Shown: one piece after another, positions 1-5,273 of the stretch
How positions within the stretch are numbered: position 1 is the stretch's first letter
How the letters are laid out: every line of letters begins with the position of its first letter
Source: an uncultured Bacilli bacterium
Lineage (GTDB): Bacteria > Bacillota_I > Bacilli_A > RFN20 > CAG-826
Assembly (NCBI GenBank): GCA_905236085.1
Contig: CAJOOD010000008.1
Coordinates: forward strand, 1 to 5,434
DNA: 5,434 bases
Reading direction: 5' to 3'
The notes under the pieces: generated by a model
Told to the model about the DNA's origin: nothing
The model's input: only the letters and a program-made list of their open reading frames with translations
Databases searched by the model: none
Program-made: the position numbers and the translations under genes

Positions 1-43
1 AAAGTTAGATTTTGATGCGATTTTACATCATTATCTAACTTTT
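1..43. terminator. Inverted repeat / probable terminator of an upstream gene
   Basis: Bases 1-10 (AAAGTTAGAT) are perfectly complementary to 33-42 (ATCTAACTTT). Inside, 13-17 (TGATG) pairs with 26-30 (CATCA) across a 2x2 TT/TT internal loop, leaving an 8-nt loop. The stem is A/T rich, begins with A residues and ends with T residues, as in a bidirectional intrinsic terminator, but the T tract after it is short (40-43). It starts at the window edge, so the stem may continue to the left. Because the right arm lies where a -35 element for the next promoter would be, an operator role cannot be excluded. Confidence 0.5.
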
Positions 44-58
44 AAATGTTTATTATAT

Positions 59-64
59 TATAAT
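59..64 (+). promoter_or_regulatory. Candidate -10 box of the nfn operon
   Basis: A perfect TATAAT lies 25 nt before the first start codon, within the 10-bp palindrome TATTATAATA (56-65). No good -35 hexamer is seen 16-18 bp upstream; that region is occupied by the right arm of the upstream inverted repeat. The surrounding sequence is almost pure A/T, so a chance match is possible. Confidence 0.4.
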
Positions 65-89
65 AATATAAGAAAGCGAGGGGATATAT

Positions 90-947
90 ATGTATAAGAT
101 TGTTAGTAAGAAATTTTTAAATCCAACAGTCGTACAAATGGAAATTGATTCACCTCTAGTAGCCGCGAAAGCTAAACCAGGGCAATTCATCATTTTAAGA
201 GTGGATGAAGATGGGGAAAGAATTCCTCTTACTGTCGCTGGTGTTGATCCTAATCGTGGCACTACTAAAATTATTTTCCAAGTTGTCGGTGCGACTACGG
301 AAAAGCTTAAACATAAAGAAGAAGGAGAATACATCCAAGACTTTGTTGGACCTTTAGGTGTGGCTACCCATACTGAAGGCGTTAAAAGAGTTTGTATTAT
401 CGGTGGCGGTGTTGGCTGTGCGATTGCTATGCCAGTCGCTCAAGAATTTCATCGTCTAGGTGCGGAAGTTACTTCTATTATTGGTTTTAGAAATAAAGAT
501 TTAGTCATCCTAGAAGATGAATTCAAAGAATGCAGCGACCATTTAATCGTCATGAGCGATGATGGTAGTTATGCTAGAAAAGGTAATGTCACTGTTCCAT
601 TAAAAGAAATGTTAGAAGAAGATCCTAATAGATTTGATTTAATCATCACCATTGGTCCACTTATCATGATGAAATTTGTAGTCTTAACCGCTAAACCATA
701 TAATGTACCGGTTACTGTTTCTATGAATCCAATTATGATTGATGGTACTGGCATGTGTGGAGGTTGTCGTTTGACTTTAATTCAAGACGGAAAGAGAGTA
801 ATGAAATTTGCCTGCGTTGATGGACCAGACTTCAATGGTTATGAAGTTGACTTTGATGAAGCGATGTCGAGATCGAGACAATATTTCGATTACGAAAGAA
901 AAGCTCATGAAGAAGCATGCAATTTATTTAAAAAGGAGGTCGCCTAA
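90..947 (+). CDS. nfnA: NfnA-like small subunit of NADH-dependent ferredoxin:NADP+ oxidoreductase (sulfide dehydrogenase/PyrK-like FAD, NAD, 2Fe-2S protein)
   Basis: The 285-residue protein has the full ferredoxin-reductase layout of NfnA/SudB, a length usual for the family. An FAD-binding barrel spans about 1-95, with RIPLTV at 44-49. An NAD-binding domain begins at about 99, with the Gly-rich loop GGGVGC at 105-110. A C-terminal [2Fe-2S] site is formed by the DGTGMCGGC motif (D219, C223, C226) plus C242 in FACVDGP. Family knowledge: in Nfn this subunit carries FAD, NAD(H) and a [2Fe-2S] cluster ligated by three Cys and one Asp, and is the NAD(H)-reactive side of the bifurcating cytoplasmic enzyme. 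The ATG start follows AGGGG (79-83) by 6 nt. The gene is coupled to the large-subunit gene 2 nt downstream, and that partnership separates it from PyrK, which would sit beside pyrD. Sulfide dehydrogenase or glutamate-synthase-associated roles use the same protein family and cannot be excluded. Confidence 0.88.
   Translation: MYKIVSKKFLNPTVVQMEIDSPLVAAKAKPGQFIILRVDEDGERIPLTVAGVDPNRGTTKIIFQVVGATTEKLKHKEEGEYIQDFVGPLGVATHTEGVKRVCIIGGGVGCAIAMPVAQEFHRLGAEVTSIIGFRNKDLVILEDEFKECSDHLIVMSDDGSYARKGNVTVPLKEMLEEDPNRFDLIITIGPLIMMKFVVLTAKPYNVPVTVSMNPIMIDGTGMCGGCRLTLIQDGKRVMKFACVDGPDFNGYEVDFDEAMSRSRQYFDYERKAHEEACNLFKKEVA
934..940 (+). promoter_or_regulatory. Ribosome binding site of nfnB inside the end of nfnA
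   Basis: AGGAGGT is a near-perfect anti-SD complement located in the last codons of nfnA, 9 nt before the ATG at 950. It fixes that start and, with the 2-nt gap between the genes, points to one mRNA and probably coupled translation. Confidence 0.85.
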
Positions 948-949
948 TT

Positions 950-2404
950 ATGCCAAATATGGATCCTAGAAAGCATGAAATGCCGACTCAAGAAGCTAAA
1001 ATTAGAGCCACTAATTTTTTAGAAGTTGCTACTGGCTATACTGAAGAGATGGCCTTAAGTGAAGCAGAAAGATGTCTCAATTGTCCTAAAAGACCATGTG
1101 TGAATGGATGTCCAGTTCATATCGCCATTCCTGATTTTATCGCTAAGATTAAAGAAAAAGATTATGACGGAGCATACAAAGTTATTTCCTTATCATCTTC
1201 CTTACCAGCGGTATGCGGACGTGTTTGCCCACAAGAAAGTCAATGTGAGGCTCAATGTATTCGTGGTAAAGGCATGGTACCAAAGAAAGACGCTAACGGA
1301 CAAATTGTTAAAGATGAAAACAATAAACCAGTTATGGTACAACCCGAAGGTGTCGCTATTGGTAGATTAGAAAGATTTGTCGCAGATTATCATAATAAAT
1401 ACAATAAAGAATTACCTGTTAAGCCTGAATCTAATGGACATAAAGTTGCCGTAATAGGAAGCGGTCCTTCTGGACTAGCCTGCGCTGGTGATTTAGCAAA
1501 AGCGGGAACTAAGGTTACTATTTTTGAAGCTTTACATACCGCAGGTGGTGTTTTAGTGTACGGTATTCCTGAATTCCGTTTGCCAAAAACTATCGTCAGT
1601 AAAGAGATTGAAAATCTTAAAGCATTGGGAGTCGATATTAAAACCAATGTCGTCATCGGTAAAACATTAACTATCGATGAATTATTTGAAGATGGTTATG
1701 ATGCCGTATTCGTTGGTTCAGGAGCGGGTCTACCTAAATTTATGAATATTCCTGGTGAAGGCTTAAAAGGTGTATTATCCGCGAATGAATTCTTAACCAG
1801 AATTAACCTTATGAAAGCTTATCAAAGCGAACATACCAGCACTCCAGTGCAACATTGTAAGCATGTCGCTGTCGTGGGTGGAGGTAATGTCGCTATGGAT
1901 GCGGCAAGAAGTGCAAGAAGATTAGGTGCTGAAGTTACTATTATCTATCGTAGAACAGAAAATGAACTTCCTGCGAGAAAAGAAGAAATCGAACACGCTA
2001 AAGAAGAAGGCATTGTCTTTAAATTCTTAACTAATCCTACTAAGATTAACGGCGATGAAAATGGTAACTGTAAATCCATTACTTGCATTCAAATGGAATT
2101 AGGGGAACCTGATGCTTCTGGTAGAAGAAGACCAGTAGAAATACCTAATTCAGAATTTGATATCGAAGTCGATGAAGTTATCATGGCTTTAGGTACATCT
2201 CCAAATCCATTAATCAAATCCACCACTAAAGGATTAGAAACACAAAAGTGGGGTGGAATTATCGCCGAAGAAGAAACCGGATTAACTTCTAGAGAAAATG
2301 TCTATGCGGGTGGTGACGCTGTTACTGGTGCCGCGACTGTCATCTTAGCGATGGGAGCAGGCAAAAAAGCCGCCGCAGCGATATTAGAGAGCTTTAAGAA
2401 GTAA
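950..2404 (+). CDS. nfnB: NfnB-like large subunit / homotetrameric-type NADPH-dependent glutamate synthase beta-like flavoprotein
   Basis: This 484-residue protein has the GltD/GltA/NfnB domain order. An N-terminal Fe-S domain has Cys clusters C42-x2-C45-x4-C50-x3-C54 (then Pro) and C89-x3-C93-x5-C99-x3-C103. A first Rossmann fold for FAD shows VIGSGPSGLACAG at 168-180. A second nucleotide site shows VVGGGNVAMDAAR at 308-320, with the Arg pair YRR at 333-335 that typically selects NADPH. The C-terminal FAD contact is YAGGDAVTGAA at 452-462. Family knowledge: with NfnA it reversibly couples NADPH oxidation to NAD+ and ferredoxin reduction by flavin bifurcation in the cytoplasm, balancing redox pools in anaerobes. 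No glutamate synthase alpha subunit is present here, which favours Nfn over GOGAT, although databases often name such proteins gltA. Residues about 109-131, between the second Cys cluster and GVAIGRLERFVADY, look like an insertion of about 20 residues relative to relatives I recall. A hairpin terminator follows the TAA by 19 nt. Confidence 0.9.
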   Translation: MPNMDPRKHEMPTQEAKIRATNFLEVATGYTEEMALSEAERCLNCPKRPCVNGCPVHIAIPDFIAKIKEKDYDGAYKVISLSSSLPAVCGRVCPQESQCEAQCIRGKGMVPKKDANGQIVKDENNKPVMVQPEGVAIGRLERFVADYHNKYNKELPVKPESNGHKVAVIGSGPSGLACAGDLAKAGTKVTIFEALHTAGGVLVYGIPEFRLPKTIVSKEIENLKALGVDIKTNVVIGKTLTIDELFEDGYDAVFVGSGAGLPKFMNIPGEGLKGVLSANEFLTRINLMKAYQSEHTSTPVQHCKHVAVVGGGNVAMDAARSARRLGAEVTIIYRRTENELPARKEEIEHAKEEGIVFKFLTNPTKINGDENGNCKSITCIQMELGEPDASGRRRPVEIPNSEFDIEVDEVIMALGTSPNPLIKSTTKGLETQKWGGIIAEEETGLTSRENVYAGGDAVTGAATVILAMGAGKKAAAAILESFKK

Positions 2405-2423
2405 AATAATACAAAAATAATGC

Positions 2424-2451
2424 AAAAGTCGGCTATTTCGTCGACTTTTTT
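2424..2451. terminator. Intrinsic terminator shared by the nfn operon and the convergent gene
   Basis: AAAAGTCGGC (2424-2433) pairs with GTCGACTTTT (2440-2449) with one G-U pair, leaving a 6-nt loop (2434-2439). T residues run to 2451. Read on the plus strand this is a good intrinsic terminator just after nfnB. On the minus strand the stem also starts with A residues and ends with T residues, but the downstream T tract is interrupted (GCATTATTTTTG). The right arm and loop are the last codons and stop codon of the minus-strand ASCH-GNAT gene. Confidence 0.8.
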
Positions 2452-3305
2452 ACTAATTGGAATAATGATTGCCAGAATTTATTAATCTCTTTTCCGGTAA
2501 TTATATCATTGTTAATACTTAATACTTCATATTCCACATCATTATAAGAGAAACGGTAATCTGATTCTTTAAAGCCGTTTCTAAGATAGAATTCTTTTCT
2601 TTTTTCTCTTAATTCATAATCTATAAATTTCTTATCAACTAATTCAATATCTATAAATAATTTTCTATCTTTATTTAAATCAGCGATGTGATATAAAAAT
2701 CTAGAACCTATCCCTTGATTTTGATATTCATCCTTGATGGCAAAATACATCAAATAAGATATTTCATCATAAAAGCTATATAATGCACAACCGATAAATT
2801 CGTTGTTGTAATACGCTCCGATGATATGCGCATGTTTTTCTTTGATAAAGGCGAGAAGAAATTCTTCATTTATTAATTCAGCGCGAGGAAAGAAATGATC
2901 TCTTAATTTTATAACTTCTTGATAATCTTTATCTTTTATCTTGATTTCTTTATATTTGATATCCTTAACAATTTCTATTTCTATAGCAAAAGCCCCATAT
3001 CTTTTTATTTTTTCTTTAGGATAATATGAATACATATCCTCATATGAGGCCTTTTCATTTTCGTGATATCCTAATTCATTTGGTTTATATGTCTCATATA
3101 TTTCTTTAAATGATTGAAACCTTTTTAAACCTATTATTCTAACTGTTAACGTGTCTTTATCATCTTCGATATTACTAAAACGAATATAGTCACCAATTCT
3201 TAATTGCTGCCTTTTTTCATCATATAAGCGCATTTCGACTTTTTTAACACCGTCTTTAAAGGCCTTCATAGGTAATGCATATAGATTATATTCATAAACT
3301 TTCAT
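2433..3305 (-). CDS. ASCH domain - GNAT N-acetyltransferase fusion protein
   Basis: The protein has 290 residues and two domains. Residues 1 to about 113 form an ASCH (PUA-like, beta-barrel) domain: MKVYEYNLY start, the superfamily signature GxKxxExR as G19-V-K21-K-V-E24-M-R26, then the DEKRQQLRIGDYIRF stretch at 29-43 and FAIEIEIV at 106-113. Residues about 117-265 form a GNAT fold: YFAI strand at 187-190, acetyl-CoA pyrophosphate loop Q195-x2-G198-x-G200, and the motif-B-like FYLRNGF at 239-245. ASCH domains are thought to bind RNA or nucleotides, and E. coli YqfB of this superfamily hydrolyses N4-acetylcytidine; GNATs acetylate amines using acetyl-CoA. The substrate here is unknown. An in-frame TAA lies five codons upstream with no alternative start between, and the first residues match the ASCH N-terminus, so ATG 3305 is favoured. 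However, no Shine-Dalgarno is visible in front of it. The gene is monocistronic, convergent with nfnB and divergent from the lipoprotein gene. No signal peptide or membrane segment is seen, so it should be cytosolic. Confidence 0.82.
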   Translation of the reverse strand: MKVYEYNLYALPMKAFKDGVKKVEMRLYDEKRQQLRIGDYIRFSNIEDDKDTLTVRIIGLKRFQSFKEIYETYKPNELGYHENEKASYEDMYSYYPKEKIKRYGAFAIEIEIVKDIKYKEIKIKDKDYQEVIKLRDHFFPRAELINEEFLLAFIKEKHAHIIGAYYNNEFIGCALYSFYDEISYLMYFAIKDEYQNQGIGSRFLYHIADLNKDRKLFIDIELVDKKFIDYELREKRKEFYLRNGFKESDYRFSYNDVEYEVLSINNDIITGKEINKFWQSLFQLVKKSTK

Positions 3306-3362
3306 GGCTATATTTTCTTATAAATCAAGTCAAAAGGCAAATATATATTATGTTAATGACTC

Positions 3363-3391
3363 TTGAAAATGAGAAACAATTATTATTAAAT
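3363..3391 (+). promoter_or_regulatory. Weak candidate promoter for the S41 lipoprotein gene, with an AT-rich inverted repeat
   Basis: TTGAAA (3363-3368) and TTAAAT (3386-3391) are spaced by 17 bp in the 165-bp divergent spacer. The -10 region overlaps an inverted repeat with 8-bp arms, TTATTATT (3380-3387) and AATAATAA (3389-3396). Both signals are modest in such A/T-rich sequence. No convincing promoter was found for the divergent minus-strand gene; TTGACT (3328-3333, minus) has only a poorly placed partner. Confidence 0.3.
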
Positions 3392-3455
3392 AATAAAAAG
3401 AAAAAAAGAAGAACTATTATGAAGTACGCTATTTATTTCCGATATTGTTTCTTAG

Positions 3456-3463
3456 AAAGAGGT
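3456..3463 (+). promoter_or_regulatory. Ribosome binding site of the S41 lipoprotein gene
   Basis: AAAGAGGT lies 7 nt before ATG 3471. That start places a textbook lipoprotein signal peptide directly at the N-terminus, so the start is well supported. Confidence 0.7.
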
Positions 3464-3470
3464 ATTAGAA

Positions 3471-5177
3471 ATGCTTAATAAAAATAAAGGTTTATTATCC
3501 TCTTTATTATTAATATTGCCTATGGCTTTTTCTTTAACGTCATGCAGTCCAGTGAATGACGATAATTTAGATTTGTCTATGAAGACATTAGATTTTCATA
3601 ACACTACGGATATGTACAATGTTAAAGATACAACTTTGGATACTTATTATGAGACTAATTCTACATTACCATATGTTTCAGTAACTGAATTTGTTGATTC
3701 ATTAGAAGGCTTTATCAATACCAAATATATGTCTGATTCTTTTGATACGATGAGAAACAAATTAACTTTATCTTGGAGAAGCAGTACTTATCGTTATGAA
3801 TGCGTATTTAATTGGAATGACAACACCATTTATGTTAATAACATTGATTTCTTTAACCTAAGATATACCGCTAGTACGACAAATTTTTCTAAATATTTAT
3901 CAATGTCTAAAAGAACCACCGCAAATGCCCATTCAGTCACATATCATTTAAATGATTATAATTTTGATATCTTATTTTATAAAGGTCAATGTTTAGTGCC
4001 TTTCCATATCTTAAATACTTTGTTCTGCTCTTATTTTGAAGTGCAATATAATGGCGATGCTTATTACGCGACTTATGATAATTTAAATACACAAAGTGAT
4101 GAGATATTTGATGAAATAAAGACCTCTTCATTAAATGGAAAGAAAAGAAGTTATGAAACAGCTTTAGATAATTATAATCACCTATTATTTGCCTTAGATT
4201 ATTATTATGGCTTAAAGGATGATAAAGAAATCACTTATTTTAAAGATTATATTTCAAGTGATTTAAAAGATAGATTGTTATCAACAGATATCAATATCTA
4301 TAACGATGCGTTATTAGAATTCATCTATACCGATTTAAATGAACTTCATACCCGAGTTGATTCTTTCTCTTTTTATAACTATAAAGATGATACATATGAT
4401 AAGAAATCTTATTATGGAGAATTCTGGAATAAATATTATGATTCTAGAGCTTTATTAATGGAAGACAGAAAGAATAAATTAGGAGAAGATATCCCATTAG
4501 TCCGTTATATAAATAATAAGGCTATTATTACTTTTGACTCCTTCAAAACCGGTTTAGAAGACGAAATTTATAATAAAGATGGCTCTATTAGAGATGATGC
4601 ATATCTATATGACACTCACGAATTGATGAAAAAATGTATGAATGAAATAGGTAATCATGATGAAGTTAATAAAATAATCATTGATTTATCTTTAAATGGT
4701 GGGGGCAATGTTGGGGCGTTATATCGCGCTTTAGGATATTTAACCAATAACGATATTCAAGTCAGTTCCTATAATTCTTTAAGTGGAGAATGTTTGACCA
4801 CTTATTATAAAGTAGATGTTAATGAAGACGGTAATTACGATGAAAATGATGCTTATACGCAATATAAGTGGTATGTCTTATCAGGAATTAATACTTTTTC
4901 CGCGGCCAATCAATATGTTTCCATCATCAAAAATCAAAATATCGCCAGAATAATTGGTAAGACTTCTGGTGGTGGGATGTGCTCGATATTACCTATTGCC
5001 ATGGTTGATGGAACCAATTTAGATATATCCTCAAACAATACCGCAAGATATGTAAAATTTGATGGTGATACATATATGTATAATTCTATTGAACACGGCA
5101 TTGATCCTGACTTTGATTTAGATTATCAATATTTCTATGATGATGCCTATTTAGACACATTCATCGATAGTTTGTAA
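3471..5177 (+). CDS. Secreted lipoprotein with S41-family peptidase domain
   Basis: The 568-residue product starts with a lipoprotein signal: Lys at 4 and 6, hydrophobic run 8-22 and lipobox L22-T-S-C25, so the mature protein should be anchored by Cys25 on the outer face of the membrane. Residues about 60-200 resemble copper-amine-oxidase-like/stalk repeats (LPYVSVTEFVDSL at 66-78; CLVPFHILNTLF at 174-185). The S41 domain follows: a LNELHTRV segment with H293, VRYINNKAIITFDSF at 344-358, IIIDLSLNGGGN at 402-413, the nucleophile region NTFSAAN with S477, and IIGKTSGGG at 494-502. The end HGIDPD (542-547) matches the usual 'G-x-x-PD' close of the family. By my alignment the Lys base of CtpA/Tsp-type enzymes is Gly502, so a Ser-His arrangement like the tricorn-type (S41B) branch fits better. 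An EF-hand-like loop lies at 449-460. No PDZ domain is obvious. The substrate is unknown. The gene is divergent from the ASCH-GNAT gene, and no strong terminator follows it. Confidence 0.85.
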   Translation: MLNKNKGLLSSLLLILPMAFSLTSCSPVNDDNLDLSMKTLDFHNTTDMYNVKDTTLDTYYETNSTLPYVSVTEFVDSLEGFINTKYMSDSFDTMRNKLTLSWRSSTYRYECVFNWNDNTIYVNNIDFFNLRYTASTTNFSKYLSMSKRTTANAHSVTYHLNDYNFDILFYKGQCLVPFHILNTLFCSYFEVQYNGDAYYATYDNLNTQSDEIFDEIKTSSLNGKKRSYETALDNYNHLLFALDYYYGLKDDKEITYFKDYISSDLKDRLLSTDINIYNDALLEFIYTDLNELHTRVDSFSFYNYKDDTYDKKSYYGEFWNKYYDSRALLMEDRKNKLGEDIPLVRYINNKAIITFDSFKTGLEDEIYNKDGSIRDDAYLYDTHELMKKCMNEIGNHDEVNKIIIDLSLNGGGNVGALYRALGYLTNNDIQVSSYNSLSGECLTTYYKVDVNEDGNYDENDAYTQYKWYVLSGINTFSAANQYVSIIKNQNIARIIGKTSGGGMCSILPIAMVDGTNLDISSNNTARYVKFDGDTYMYNSIEHGIDPDFDLDYQYFYDDAYLDTFIDSL

Positions 5178-5204
5178 TTAATTTCTGTTCATAAAAATAA
5201 GTAT

Positions 5205-5233
5205 TTAACAATATTTTTTTGTGGTGGTATAAT
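5205..5233 (+). promoter_or_regulatory. Strong sigma-A-type promoter of the downstream oxidoreductase gene
   Basis: TTAACA (5205-5210) is followed by exactly 17 bp and a perfect TATAAT (5228-5233), preceded by an extended -10 TG at 5225-5226. This is the best promoter in the window. Its distance to the ATG at 5274 gives a leader of about 35 nt with a clear ribosome binding site. Confidence 0.82.
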
Positions 5234-5238
5234 ACCAC
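5224..5238. promoter_or_regulatory. Palindrome covering the -10 box, candidate repressor operator
   Basis: GTGGTATAATACCAC has perfect 7-bp arms (5224-5230 and 5232-5238) around one central base, and T5222/A5240 also match. The TATAAT box is in its centre. The TGGT...ACCA ends recall operators of GntR-type repressors, but the 5-bp spacing and lack of a nearby regulator gene leave the binding protein unknown. The left half is partly explained by an extended -10 (TGGTATAAT); the downstream ATACCAC is not required for a promoter and is the informative part. Confidence 0.5.
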
Positions 5239-5263
5239 TAGATAAATTTTTTATAATTTATAC

Positions 5264-5269
5264 GGAGGA
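5264..5269 (+). promoter_or_regulatory. Ribosome binding site of the partial oxidoreductase gene
   Basis: GGAGGA ends 4 nt before ATG 5274, and the GGAGG core ends 5 nt before it. This supports the start, which also puts the dinucleotide-binding motif at the usual distance from the N-terminus. Confidence 0.8.
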
Positions 5270-5273
5270 AGTT

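Noticed and set aside
1..89. Riboswitch or T-box before the nfn operon
   Set aside because: The leader after the TATAAT is only about 20 nt and the hairpin lies upstream of it; no conserved riboswitch core is visible.
53..334. Minus-strand open frame antisense to the start of nfnA
   Set aside because: No ribosome binding site or domain; the plus strand has a complete conserved protein here.
1104..1370. Plus-strand open frame of 88 codons inside nfnB
   Set aside because: It lies wholly in another frame of a strongly conserved gene, has no family-like motif and no ribosome binding site of note.
1390..1656. Minus-strand open frame of 88 codons inside nfnB
   Set aside because: It is antisense to the FAD-binding region, with no recognisable domain; a shadow of the coding strand.
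3275..3418. Longer plus-strand frame through the divergent spacer
   Set aside because: It begins inside the opposing ASCH-GNAT gene, its product is a low-complexity Lys/Asn-rich stretch, and it lacks a well-spaced ribosome binding site. Only the short end of it (from 3419) is kept as a weak idea.
3937..4131. Minus-strand open frame antisense to the S41 lipoprotein gene
   Set aside because: A/T-rich chance frame with no motif, opposite a well-supported gene.
5193..5220. Possible terminator after the S41 lipoprotein gene (AAAAATA with TATTTTT, then T residues)
   Set aside because: The stem would be only A-T pairs with a 12-nt loop, and it overlaps the -35 region of the next promoter; too weak to call.
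5224..5238. Assignment of the palindrome to NagR/DasR-type dre operators
   Set aside because: Half sites are similar, but the spacer is 5 bp instead of the 4 bp I recall, and there is no amino-sugar gene or regulator in view.
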